Source: Polyangiaceae bacterium
GTDB taxonomy: Bacteria > Myxococcota_A > Polyangia > Polyangiales > Polyangiaceae
NCBI GenBank assembly: GCA_025937895.1
Contig: JAICQL010000027.1
Coordinates: 1 to 52,542 of the forward strand
Direction of reading: 5' to 3'
DNA length: 52,542 nucleotides
In this document: positions 26,251 to 35,724 of the stretch, in pieces
Numbering within the stretch: the first letter of the stretch is position 1
Layout: each line of letters starts with the position of its first letter
Translations under genes and position numbers: made by a program
Notes under the pieces: model-generated
Told to the model about the DNA's origin: nothing
The model's input: the letters and a program-made list of their open reading frames with translations, nothing else
The model's database searches: none

Positions 26251-27300
26251 ATGCTCGCGCTCTCGTCACCAAGCCCTGCCCGCCCTGAACTCGTACACCT
26301 GCAGCAGCCACGCCCTGCGGCCAGCAGCGGTCGGGCTGCAGCGAACGGCGGCCAGTACCGGGCGCGAACACTCTGGCCGGCGCTGGCCGCACTGGCCTGC
26401 ACGCTGGCTTGTGGCGGCGCTACCCAGAGTGAGGCTGTGGCACCCAGGGGGCGAGCGCCGATGCCGGCAGACGTGGTCGCAAAGGCGGCGCTGCCGCTGT
26501 ACGTCCAGCGCGGCGAGGAGAAGCTGGTCGAGCCGGCGCTCTGGCAAGCCCTGGCCCGAGAGCGAGTGATCTGCTTTGGCGAGCAGCATGATGACCCGGC
26601 GCACCACTTCGCCCAGCGCCGCGCGCTGGAGGAGCTGGCCGCGCGCAGCGCTGCCGAGCACCGCGTGCTGGCAGCGGGCTTCGAGATGTTTCAGAAACCC
26701 TACCAGGCGGCGCTGAGCGGCTTTGTGGCGGGGACACTACCCGAGGCGCAGTTCCTGATCGACAGCGAATACAGCGAGCGCTGGGGCTTTGATTTTGCAC
26801 TGTACCGCCCGCTGCTCGAGACGGCTCGCGACAACAACCTGGAGGTGCTGGCACTGAACACGCCGCGCGAGCTGACCCGCAAGGTGGGGCGCACCGGGCT
26901 GGAGTCGCTCGACGCCGGCGAACGCAACCAGCTGCCGGAGATGGATCTCCAGAACGCGGAGCACAAGGCCTACTTCGACGCCGCCATGAGCCATCACCCG
27001 ATGCCGGCGGACCGCAAGGCAGAGAACATCTACGCCGCGCAGGTGCTGTGGGACGAGACCATGGCCGAGACGGCGGCCGCCTGGCTCTCCCGCGCGGGGG
27101 ACAACGCTCAGCTGATCTTGTTCGCGGGCGCCGGGCACTGTCACGAGTCGGCCATCCCGGCGCGCATCACCCGCCGTGTGCAGCTGCCCGTGCTCAGCGT
27201 CGTGCCGGTGCACGCATCGCAGCTCACCAAGTTCGAGGACGCAAAGCGCTACGACTGGCTGATGGTGCTCGAAGATCAGGCCGTCACGGCGCGCCGCTGA
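26251..27300 (+). CDS. ChaN-like (Tiki superfamily) lipoprotein
   Basis: A protein of about 349 residues from the ATG at 26251. The frame is open from an ATG at 26146, but that start lies eight bases from the divergent gene and leaves no promoter. The lipobox-like LACTLAC, after RARTLWPALAALA, suggests a lipoprotein, although its N-terminal region is unusually long. The ChaN domain has VICFGEQHDDPAHHFAQRRAL, GFEMFQKPYQ, NTPRELTRKV and LILFAGAGHCHESAIPARI. ChaN of Campylobacter binds heme for iron uptake, and the superfamily also includes proteases. It converges on the beta-barrel gene nine bases downstream. Confidence 0.85.
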   Translation: MLALSSPSPARPELVHLQQPRPAASSGRAAANGGQYRARTLWPALAALACTLACGGATQSEAVAPRGRAPMPADVVAKAALPLYVQRGEEKLVEPALWQALARERVICFGEQHDDPAHHFAQRRALEELAARSAAEHRVLAAGFEMFQKPYQAALSGFVAGTLPEAQFLIDSEYSERWGFDFALYRPLLETARDNNLEVLALNTPRELTRKVGRTGLESLDAGERNQLPEMDLQNAEHKAYFDAAMSHHPMPADRKAENIYAAQVLWDETMAETAAAWLSRAGDNAQLILFAGAGHCHESAIPARITRRVQLPVLSVVPVHASQLTKFEDAKRYDWLMVLEDQAVTARR

Positions 27301-27309
27301 GCCGGTGCA

Positions 27310-28176
27310 TCAGAACGTCCAGTACAGGTCCAGCGTGGGGATCAGGTAGCGGCGCGGCAACGTGAAGTTGACCGCCGGCACGTTCGGGTTGCCGTACCCC
27401 AGCCCCAGCTCCAGGTTGAAGGTGCTCCACGACCAGACGAACGCCGGCACGATCGAGTAGGCGTGGCGAAAGTTCAGCAGCCCGTTCTCCTGGGCGTCGG
27501 CGTACACGTCGACGGTCGTGTATTCATCGGGACGCGCCGTGAACTGCGTGCGGCCGTCCAGTACCTGCGCCAGCAGGTAGCGGGCAGTGATGACCAGCGC
27601 CGTGGTCCGCGACCAGCGCCACTCCAGCGCACCCACGTATTGAATGTTCGTGAGCCCGCCCCGCAGGGCGCCGGCGAGATCATCCGTGTCCAACGTGCCG
27701 CGCGCCCGCACCCCGGTAAAGACCACGGCGTTACTGAGCTCCAGCGGTGAGCCAAAGCGCAGGGACGAGAGCAGCGACAAGCTGCCCACGGCAAACACCG
27801 GCGGCTCTGCCACATCCGGGTTGAAGCTGGCCGTGTCCAGGCGCGCATACGAGGCCTGCACCGCCCAGTTGAAGACATCGCCGGAGTAGAACCGCCACTT
27901 CAGGTAGGCATTGGGAGCGCGGCCCAGCCAGAGCAACGTGTAAGTGCCGAGGTCGATGCGGTCGCCCAGCCCTACCGCCATCTTGAACAGGCCGAGCCGC
28001 CACATCTTGTCGCCCTGCATGGTCCAGGCGGTGTCGTCGGTGCGGTGCTCTTCGTCCGTGTGATACGCGCGGGCAGCGGGGCTCAGGCCGAGGAGCGCCA
28101 AGACCAGGAGCGCCGGGGCCAGCGCCTGGGCGGCACGCACGCGCCATAGCCGGAGCCGGCGCGGCTCAGGGCTCAC
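27310..28176 (-). CDS. Probable outer-membrane beta-barrel protein
   Basis: A 288-residue protein from the GTG at 28176, which overlaps the end of the upstream lipoprotein gene by 11 bases; the longer open frame upstream has no signal peptide. The signal is RAAQALAPALLVLALLGLSPAARA, followed by the mature start YHTDEEHRTDDTAW. The body is amphipathic beta-strands with many Tyr/Trp (NAYLKWRFYSGDVFNWAVQ, GALEWRWSRTTALVITARYLL) and the protein ends in Phe (LDLYWTF), the classic C-terminal signature for BAM-assembled barrels. No named family recognised. Coupled with the upstream lipoprotein, it may form a two-part envelope structure. Confidence 0.8.
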   Translation of the reverse strand: MSPEPRRLRLWRVRAAQALAPALLVLALLGLSPAARAYHTDEEHRTDDTAWTMQGDKMWRLGLFKMAVGLGDRIDLGTYTLLWLGRAPNAYLKWRFYSGDVFNWAVQASYARLDTASFNPDVAEPPVFAVGSLSLLSSLRFGSPLELSNAVVFTGVRARGTLDTDDLAGALRGGLTNIQYVGALEWRWSRTTALVITARYLLAQVLDGRTQFTARPDEYTTVDVYADAQENGLLNFRHAYSIVPAFVWSWSTFNLELGLGYGNPNVPAVNFTLPRRYLIPTLDLYWTF

Positions 28177-29005
28177 CGGCAGCTCCGCTGGGCACACAGC
28201 TGAAGCTGTCGTCGCACTCGAAGCTGCCCTCGACCGAGCGCACGCCAAAGCTGCCGTCGGCGTTGGCGCGCACCACCACCGAGCCGCCACCCAGCGGCAG
28301 CAGGTATTCGAGCGCTTCGTTCTCCGCCAGCCGCACGTCGAGATCGAGGTCCAACCCGGCGCCTTCTACATCTGCTCGCAGCGCCAGAGAGAATATCGCG
28401 CCCAGCACGGACAGCGTGCTGCGGCCCGCTGCGGCTCCCCAGTACACGTGCAGAGCGTCACGCTCGCTCGACGGCTGGAGCTCGATGCGCCGCGCTTCGA
28501 CGCGGTAGCGGCAGGCGCTGACCGTACCCCACACCACTGGATCCAGCCCCTCCTCACTGAAGGTGGCGGTGACGCGCGCCGTGCCGTTGCCGGTGTCGAC
28601 GGCCGGAGGCAAGGTCCAGCCCGGACAGATGCGGGTCGCGACCAGGTAACCGTTGGCGCTGAGTGAGAGCTGAAACGGATCGTCCGAGCCGGTATCGGGC
28701 TGCTCGGGACCCGGCCGCTGCACATCGGTAATCGGCTCGATCACGTCGCTCAGCAGCTCGCTGATGCGCGCGAGGATGTCCGTCTCCCCCATCAGCTGCT
28801 GGAAGGACGTCACCGCCAGCGCCACCAGCTCGGCGTCGTCCGGATCGAAGCTACCCGTGGGCGACTCGTAGCGCTGCAGCAGCGGGCGCATGTCCGGCGG
28901 CTCGGGCTTGTCGAAGCCGGGCGGCGCGCAGGCGCAGAGCGCACACAGGGCCGTGGCCTGCGCTGCGGCACGGCGGCGCCGGAGACCAGCAGGGGCCGCG
29001 TTCAT
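28166..29005 (-). CDS. Lipoprotein of unknown function
   Basis: A 279-residue protein with an Arg-rich N-terminus and a lipobox-like CALCAC (Cys26 in ALCACAPPGF). The mature part has a helical stretch (ELVALAVTSFQQLMGETDILARISELLSDVIEPI) and then a mostly beta region (FQLSLSANGYLVATRICPGW, STLSVLGAIFSLALRADVEGAGLDLDLDVRLAENEALEYLLPLGGG split into strands). It ends with a Cys pair in FECDDSFSCVPSG. The beta part could be a lipid- or sugar-binding sandwich. It is translationally overlapped with the beta-barrel gene, so the two probably work together. I do not recognise the family. Confidence 0.75.
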   Translation of the reverse strand: MNAAPAGLRRRRAAAQATALCALCACAPPGFDKPEPPDMRPLLQRYESPTGSFDPDDAELVALAVTSFQQLMGETDILARISELLSDVIEPITDVQRPGPEQPDTGSDDPFQLSLSANGYLVATRICPGWTLPPAVDTGNGTARVTATFSEEGLDPVVWGTVSACRYRVEARRIELQPSSERDALHVYWGAAAGRSTLSVLGAIFSLALRADVEGAGLDLDLDVRLAENEALEYLLPLGGGSVVVRANADGSFGVRSVEGSFECDDSFSCVPSGAAGEP

Positions 29006-29094
29006 GGCCGCTGGTCTTAGCGACTTCAGCGCTGGCCTGCAGCACAGAACTCGTTACCGCACACGGCACCGGCCGCGCTGCGCACAAACGCACG

Positions 29095-29126
29095 GCGGCG
29101 CCGGAGGCTCGAGGCTCCGGCGCCGC
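29095..29126 (-). terminator. Strong hairpin downstream of the collagen-like gene
   Basis: A 12-bp stem: GCGGCGCCGGAG-type left arm at 29095-29106 pairs with CTCCGGCGCCGC at 29115-29126 around an 8-base centre that is itself nearly palindromic. It lies 23 bases beyond the stop codon at 29150. On the minus strand a T-containing stretch (GTGCGTTTGTG) follows. It is probably the transcription terminator of the collagen-like gene. Confidence 0.7.
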
Positions 29127-29149
29127 TCTGGGGTAGCTGCTCTATCGCC

Positions 29150-30052
29150 TCATTCGATGCGCATCAAAGTGATGCGCTGGCGGCGCGCGCGCAGCAGGTC
29201 GGTGGGCGTGACCGAGGTCGTGGACATCGCGTATTCGAGCCGATAGGTCTGCGGGGCGCCCGACAGCTGCACCACGGCAGAGCCGGAGAACGGCAGGATA
29301 TCACCGGGTAGGAAGAAGTCGGTGTCGGAGGGCATGCCGGCGATGGCGCCGTTGTCGACGCCGGAGCCGTCACGCATGAAGCCGCGTGTCGCGTTGCCGG
29401 TCACGTCGCGCAGCCGCGCAGCGAAAATCACGCCGCTGGCGGAGGTGCGCATCACCTCGGCGTACCAGGTCAGCAGATAGGTGCCGGCCTCGGGTGCGCT
29501 CACGGTGAGCGTGGCGGGCACCACGGGCGTGGGCTGGAAGCTGCCCGAGATGAGCGCTCCGTTCATGCCCTGATCCGCCTCGACGTCGGTGCGGTACAGC
29601 GCGATGAGCCCGGGCGGCCCCTGCTCGCCCTGCTCGCCAGGCTCGCCAGGCTCACCCGGCTCACCCTGCGGGCCCTGTGGCCCCGTCGGACCTGCAGGGC
29701 CCTGCTCGCCTTGCGGCCCTGGTTCACCCTGGATGCCCTGCGCACCAGGAGCGCCCGGCACGCCTTGCGGACCCGTCGGGCCCGTCGCACCTGCAGGACC
29801 GGTGGCACCGGGGGGGCCCGCAGGGCCTTGGGGACCGGTCGCTCCGCGCGGCCCAGTTGGGCCCTGGGGGCCGGGCGGACCCTGGAAAGGCCACCAGAAA
29901 AGCGCCTGCTCGGTCTGGCCGAGCTCGCTGGCCCCGGCTTCGCTCGCCGCCAGCGGCTGTTCGGCGGTCATGGCCCCCTCGGGCTGAGCCTCGCAAGCAA
30001 ACGTGCCCAGAACCAGTAGCGCCAGCAGACCCTGCACTTTTCTCATTCGCAT
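29150..30052 (-). CDS. Collagen-like lipoprotein with C-terminal beta (C1q/BclA-like) domain
   Basis: A 300-residue protein starting [20 protein letters not shown] at 30052; the ATG at 30136 would add 28 residues without a signal. The lipobox GTFAC gives the lipidated Cys20. About 40 residues later come 30 uninterrupted Gly-X-Y triplets ([16 protein letters not shown] onward), ending [19 protein letters not shown]. The remaining 145 residues are beta-rich ([39 protein letters not shown]) and look like a trimeric jelly-roll head. The expected product is a trimeric surface stalk. Many triplets have Pro at X and there are Glu/Gln at Y; there is no prolyl hydroxylase nearby. Confidence 0.88.
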   Translation of the reverse strand: MRMRKVQGLLALLVLGTFACEAQPEGAMTAEQPLAASEAGASELGQTEQALFWWPFQGPPGPQGPTGPRGATGPQGPAGPPGATGPAGATGPTGPQGVPGAPGAQGIQGEPGPQGEQGPAGPTGPQGPQGEPGEPGEPGEQGEQGPPGLIALYRTDVEADQGMNGALISGSFQPTPVVPATLTVSAPEAGTYLLTWYAEVMRTSASGVIFAARLRDVTGNATRGFMRDGSGVDNGAIAGMPSDTDFFLPGDILPFSGSAVVQLSGAPQTYRLEYAMSTTSVTPTDLLRARRQRITLMRIE

Positions 30053-30617
30053 GTTCGTAACTAACTCCGAGGATTCGGTAGGGGGGATCGCCGCTCTCAC
30101 GGGACACCACCCCCGTTGAAGCGTGGGCACTTGCACCTCACCGGAGCTCGGCAGTGAGACATCCGGTTCTTCAGGGGCGGGACCAGCTCGGCTGCTGTTG
30201 CTGGTCGCCGCGCCCCGGGTGGCGAGTGCGCTCAGAAAGCCTGGCTGACTGAGTCACTTCATCAAGTGAGGGGGGAATTATCCAATCTTGGTTAAGTGAG
30301 TCCGTATACGGACCCGTAGCTTGCATGCACCACAGGGCACACTTCAATCTCGAGACATTTGTTAAGCACGAGCTATTTGTCACATGCCCGTGACTTCCGC
30401 GCGGCGCGTGGATCGGCATGGTTTGCGCCGCGCCAGGGGGCCCGCTCTTCACCGAGCTGAACGCGGCCGGGCCGCGGCCTTAACGCAGCCAGCTTGACCC
30501 TATCGGCGCAGTCCTAACCCAGCCCGGAAGCATTCTTAACTGTGGTCGTCGTCAATCCTGACGACGCCGTTTCACCGTGAATCGCACCTGCCCGGAGCGC
30601 GGGCTTCGCTGCCCGAC
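30053..30617. promoter_or_regulatory. Regulatory gap upstream of the collagen-like gene, with palindromes
   Basis: A 565-base gap that is AT-richer than the rest of the window around 30260-30390. It holds a perfect 14-bp palindrome GTCCGTATACGGAC (30300-30313), TGCATGCA (30322-30329) and a 6-bp inverted repeat TCACTT-CATC-AAGTGA (30254-30269). The half-site AAGTGAG recurs at 30294. On the minus strand GGATAAT near 30275 could be a -10 element for the collagen-like gene. The part near 30480-30617 is the downstream region of the metal exporter and shows nothing definite. Confidence 0.5.
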
Positions 30618-31664
30618 TCAGCGCCGGCGCTGCCGCCCCAGCTGTACCAGCACGGTAGGCGGTGGCGCCTCGGGCTGCACGGTGACGTGGCGGATACCAT
30701 GCAGGGCCTCGACCCGCTGACACACGCGCTGGCTGACTTCCACACCGTGCATGTTGGGCCCCAGCACCACATGGACGGTCACTGCATCAAAGCCATCGGA
30801 GATGCGCCAGGCATGCAGGTCATGAAAGGAGGCCACGCCCTCGGTCTCGCCGATGGTCTGCGCCAGCGCCGTTGTGTCGAGCTCGGACGGAGCCGACTCC
30901 AGCAACACCGCGCTCGTCTCCCGCAGGATGCGCCAGCCGCTGTGCGCCACCAGCACCGTGATGAGCAAGGAGAGCACGGTGTCGGCGCGATATTCCTGCC
31001 AGAAGACCACTGCCAGGCTGGCCGCCACAGCACCCAGCGAGCCCAGTAGATCGGCCAGCACGTGCGCCAGTGCCGCGCGCACGTTGACGCTGTGCTGGTG
31101 GCTCCTGCTCAGCACCCAGGCCACCAGCACGTTCAACACCAGGCCCGCGCTGGCCGTCTCCAGCAAGCCCTCCGGGCGGAGCACCTGCGGCTGCCACCAG
31201 CGCCCGACGGCTTGCACGGCGATCCAGACGCTGATCAGCGCCAGCGCGATACCGTTGAGAAAGGCCGCCAGCACCTCGGCACGGCGATAGCCAAAGGTGG
31301 CGCGTGAGGTGCGAGCGCGGCTGGCAAAGACCTGCGCCACCAGAGCCAGCGCCAGCGCGCCGCTATCGCTCAGCATGTGCCCGGCGTCGGCCAGCAGCGC
31401 CAGAGAGCCGGTGTACCAGCCCACCAGCGCCTCGACGATCATGAAGCCGGCCGTAAGGACGAGGCTGATTCTCAGCGCGCTGCCAGGGGCCAGGCCATGT
31501 GCGCCGTGCCCACCATGGCCGCCGTGACCGCCGTGCGCATGCCCCCCCGCGCCCCGGGCAGAGCTGCTGGCGTGCCCGTCGCGGGAATGAGCAGCACGCC
31601 CCCCGTGTCCTGAGTGGGAGTGCCCCCGGGAGTGGTCGTGCGGGTGGCCGTGTGCGTGTGGCAT
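30618..31664 (-). CDS. Cation diffusion facilitator (CzcD/ZitB-like metal exporter)
   Basis: A 348-residue inner-membrane exporter for Zn/Co/Cd. The ATG at 31664 gives MPHAHGHPHDHSRGHSHSGH, a His-rich cytoplasmic N-terminus that extends with GHGGHGGHGAHG to about residue 58. Six membrane helices follow, with the metal-site HxxxD motifs in LLADAGHMLSDSG and AALAHVLADLLGS. The C-terminal cytoplasmic domain (about 255-335) includes VASFHDLHAWRISDG, typical of the family. The frame is open back to 31799, but that part overlaps the divergent transaldolase. The 133-bp gap between the two starts must hold both promoters. Confidence 0.95.
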   Translation of the reverse strand: MPHAHGHPHDHSRGHSHSGHGGRAAHSRDGHASSSARGAGGHAHGGHGGHGGHGAHGLAPGSALRISLVLTAGFMIVEALVGWYTGSLALLADAGHMLSDSGALALALVAQVFASRARTSRATFGYRRAEVLAAFLNGIALALISVWIAVQAVGRWWQPQVLRPEGLLETASAGLVLNVLVAWVLSRSHQHSVNVRAALAHVLADLLGSLGAVAASLAVVFWQEYRADTVLSLLITVLVAHSGWRILRETSAVLLESAPSELDTTALAQTIGETEGVASFHDLHAWRISDGFDAVTVHVVLGPNMHGVEVSQRVCQRVEALHGIRHVTVQPEAPPPTVLVQLGRQRRR

Positions 31665-31797
31665 TCCGAATTGGTGCGCCGGCGCGGTGCAAATGCTGCT
31701 CTGGGTGGCAGCAACTGGTCTACGATCCCGGGACTTTCGCGCCTGGCGCCGTCCGGGCGGTGGTATTAGGCCGACTCGAGCTGGAGAATAAACGATC

Positions 31798-32940
<1,143 letters not shown>

Positions 32941-32999
32941 AGCCCCACCAGCCAGGCCACTGCAGCACCCTGAAACGCCACTAGCCACGAGAGCACGAC

Positions 33000-33770
33000 A
33001 TGAGGAACCGAGTCGAAACGCCAATCCTTTCCGCCCGAGTCTTCGCGCTCGTGGGCGCGCTGTGCAGCAGCCTGGTGGCGTGTCAGAGCGAGCCCACCAC
33101 CTCCAAGGAGCCAGCTCGGAGTGAGCCGGCGGCCACGGCGAGCGCGCCGGCGCCAGCCAACCCGGCCCCGGCAGCAGCACCGGCCATGGCGCAGACCGAG
33201 CCGGTGGCATTGAAGCTGACGGGCAGCGCGCCCTCCCCCGCGGCGGCGCCAGCCACTGGGGACCAGCCGTCGGCCAAGCCAGCGAGCGAGGTGGCAGCCC
33301 AGGCGGGCGCTGCCGACAAGGGCACCACCGGCAAGGGTGCTGCTGACAACGGTGCTGACAAGAGCGCGCCGGATAAAGGAGCTGCCGAGAAGAGCGCTGC
33401 GGCCAAGACGGTGCAAGGCAACGTTGTGAACGAGGAGCCCTTCTCCGCCTGGTTGCAGGTGGCGTCTCCGGCGAAGGCGGGCGCCCCCGTGCAGCTGGAG
33501 GCTGTGCTGGTGGCCAAGCCTCCGTACCATTGCAACGACGAGTATCCGCACAAGTTCAAGCTGAGCGCCGCGCCCGCCGGTCTCACCTACCCGGAGGAGA
33601 CGGTGCGCGGCATGAAGGTGACCCCCGAGCGCGGCGTGCTGGCCATTCCGGTGAACGCGCAGGGCGCGGGCAAGCCCACGGTCGGGGGCACGCTCTCTTT
33701 CTCCGTGTGCACCGAGGAGCGCTGCCTGGTGGAGAAGCGCGAGCTGAGCGTCACGCTCGACGTGATGTGA
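33000..33770 (+). CDS. Lipoprotein with long Ala/Pro/Lys linker and DsbD-N-like C-terminal domain
   Basis: A 256-residue lipoprotein (lipobox SLVAC, Cys28). Residues about 30-140 are a low-complexity spacer, first Ala/Pro and then Lys/Ala/Asp (DKGTTGKGAADNGADKSAPD). The C-terminal 115 residues form a beta-sandwich: FSAWLQVASPAKAGAPVQLEAVLVAK split in strands, PPYHCNDEYPHKFKL, and LSFSVCTEERCLVEKREL. The last is close in pattern to the N-terminal domain of DsbD (extended strand with a Cys-X4-Cys pair). A thiol-redox or metal-handling role in the periplasm is possible; function not established. It is followed 17 bases later by the SixA-like gene. Confidence 0.75.
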   Translation: MRNRVETPILSARVFALVGALCSSLVACQSEPTTSKEPARSEPAATASAPAPANPAPAAAPAMAQTEPVALKLTGSAPSPAAAPATGDQPSAKPASEVAAQAGAADKGTTGKGAADNGADKSAPDKGAAEKSAAAKTVQGNVVNEEPFSAWLQVASPAKAGAPVQLEAVLVAKPPYHCNDEYPHKFKLSAAPAGLTYPEETVRGMKVTPERGVLAIPVNAQGAGKPTVGGTLSFSVCTEERCLVEKRELSVTLDVM

Positions 33771-33786
33771 GCACGTGAGGGGGGTC

Positions 33787-34218
33787 ATGCGGCGACAGCT
33801 GATCCTGATGCGGCATGGCCACGCGGAAGAGAGCCGGGACGACTACGCGAGGCGCCTGACCCACGGTGGGCAGAGCGCCGCGCGGCGCGCGGGGCAAGCG
33901 CTCGCTCAGAGTGGCTTTTCTCCGCAGCGCATCATCACCAGCCCCGCGCCCCGCGCGCTGGAGACGGCAGCGCTGGTGGCGGAGGCCTGCGGCAACCCGG
34001 ACGCGGTGGAGGTGGACGCCACGCTGTACCTGGCAGAAGAAGCCGCCTACCTGGCGGCGCTCCGCCGCCTGCCGGCGGCGCTGCACAGCGTGCTGCTGGT
34101 GGGGCATAACCCTACGCTGAGTGCGCTCGCCAGCAAGCTGGGGGAAGGCAGTGTAGAGCTGCGTCCGGCGGAATACGTGCGCCTGAGCCCGGAGCTCAGC
34201 GGCTGGCAGGAGCTCTGA
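33787..34218 (+). CDS. sixA: SixA-like histidine phosphatase
   Basis: A 143-residue phosphoglycerate-mutase-fold phosphatase. The catalytic RHG is in LILMRHGHAEES, followed by RRLTHGGQSAARRAG, ITSPAPRALETA, and the second His in LLVGHNPTLSALA. E. coli SixA dephosphorylates phosphohistidine in HPt proteins or the phosphotransferase system. The frame opens at a GTG at 33775, but the ATG at 33787 (MRRQLILMRHG) has an AGGGGGG ribosome-binding site six bases upstream and fits the family start. Related sugar phosphatases cannot be excluded. Confidence 0.85.
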   Translation: MRRQLILMRHGHAEESRDDYARRLTHGGQSAARRAGQALAQSGFSPQRIITSPAPRALETAALVAEACGNPDAVEVDATLYLAEEAAYLAALRRLPAALHSVLLVGHNPTLSALASKLGEGSVELRPAEYVRLSPELSGWQEL

Positions 34219-34295
34219 GCCATCCGCTAGAAGCTACCCGAAGGAAGCCACGCTGCGGGGGAGCGTGCCGAGATCAGCAGGAGAGGTACTGGCGA

Positions 34296-35525
34296 TTGCT
34301 ACTGCTCGACAATCCCATCCAGCGTTACGCCTGGGGCTCTCGCAGCGCGCTGGCTGAGCTACAGGGCCGTCCCCCTGCCTCGCGCCCCGAGGCCGAGCTG
34401 TGGATCGGCGCACACCCGCAGGCGCCCTCGCGCTGCAGTGACGGGCGCAGCTTGCTGGAGCTCATCCGCAGCGATCCCGGGGGCATGCTGGGCGCGGCCG
34501 TGGTGCAGCGCTTCGGAGCGCAGCTGCCGTTCTTGCTCAAGGTGCTCGCCGTCGACGCGCCGCTCTCCTTGCAAGCGCACCCCAACCTGGAGCAGGCACG
34601 TGAGGGCTTTGCGCGCGAGCAGGCCGCGGGCATCGCGCTCGATGCGCGCGAGCGCACCTACAAGGACGACAACCACAAGCCCGAGCTGCTCTGCGCGCTG
34701 ACCCGCTTCGAGGCGCTGTCCGGCTTCCGCGAGCCCCTGCAGTCGGCGGCCCTGTTCGAGCAGCTGGGGCTCAGCCCGAGCCCGGCGCTCACGCAGCTGC
34801 TGGCTCAGCTGCGCGGCACCGAGCAGGAGCCGCTGCGCGCCGCGTTCTCCGGCTTGATGACGCTGCCCGCGCAACAGGCGGCGGAGCTGGCCGCGCAGGT
34901 GTGCGAGCGGGCGGGGCACGCTGCAGCGGCGAGTGGCCCTTTTCAGGCCTCGCTGCGCTGGGCAGCCCGTCTGGGCGAGGCTTATCCCGGCGACATCGGG
35001 GCGGTCGCCTCTTTGTTGCTCCAGCACCTGGTGCTCGAGCCCTTGCAGGCGGTGTATCTGGAGGCGGGCCGCCTGCATGCGTACCTGTGCGGGACGGGGG
35101 TCGAGATCATGGCCAGCTCAGACAACGTCTTGCGCGGCGGCCTGACCCCCAAGCACGTGGACGTGCCGGAGCTGCTGCGCGTGCTTCGCTTCGACGCACC
35201 GCGAGTGGCCCCCACCCCCACCCAGCGGCGCAGCGCGCTGGAGCTCAGCTACGACACGCCCGCCGCCGAGTTTGCGCTGTCCCGGATCGATCTGGACGCG
35301 CAGCAGCTCGAGGCGCCGCTGCTCGGTCCGGAGCTGTGGCTGTGCGTGGCGGGTAAAGCAGAGCTGCAGCTACCGTGCGCGAGCGGAGAGGCTGAGGTGC
35401 AGGCCCTGCGCAAGGGGCAAGCCTGCTTCTTGCCTGCCCACCTGGGCACGCTGCGCATCAGCGGCAGCGCCCGGCTGTTCCGCGCGACCGTGGGCAGCAG
35501 CAGCGCCGCGCCCGCGGCGCGCTAA
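34296..35525 (+). CDS. manA: Mannose-6-phosphate isomerase, class I
   Basis: A 409-residue zinc enzyme interconverting fructose-6-P and mannose-6-P for exopolysaccharide and glycan precursors. Motifs: NPIQRYAWGSRSALAEL at the start, AELWIGAHPQAPS, PFLLKVLAVDAPLSLQAHPN (zinc Gln/His), YKDDNHKPELLCALTRFEAL (zinc Glu), EIMASSDNVLRGGLTPKHVD. The start codon is TTG, preceded by AGGAGAGG at good distance. The C-terminal cupin part (about 320-400) is complete. No operon partner is certain; sixA ends 77 bases upstream. Confidence 0.95.
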   Translation: MLLLDNPIQRYAWGSRSALAELQGRPPASRPEAELWIGAHPQAPSRCSDGRSLLELIRSDPGGMLGAAVVQRFGAQLPFLLKVLAVDAPLSLQAHPNLEQAREGFAREQAAGIALDARERTYKDDNHKPELLCALTRFEALSGFREPLQSAALFEQLGLSPSPALTQLLAQLRGTEQEPLRAAFSGLMTLPAQQAAELAAQVCERAGHAAAASGPFQASLRWAARLGEAYPGDIGAVASLLLQHLVLEPLQAVYLEAGRLHAYLCGTGVEIMASSDNVLRGGLTPKHVDVPELLRVLRFDAPRVAPTPTQRRSALELSYDTPAAEFALSRIDLDAQQLEAPLLGPELWLCVAGKAELQLPCASGEAEVQALRKGQACFLPAHLGTLRISGSARLFRATVGSSSAAPAAR

Positions 35526-35724
35526 ATTTCACTCGTGCAACACCCACACGTTGGCTCCTCGCGGCGCCTCACGGCTCCGTCCAGCCCCTGTGCGCCACTC
35601 CACGAGCCGCTGTGCGCCGGCGCGGCGGCAGCAGCGCCGCGCGGCTCCCTTCGTTGAAGGCACGCTCGCCTGAGCTAGACTGAAGGCAGCTGCTCCGCCG
35701 CGCGCTGGCGCAGCTTCATCGCTC

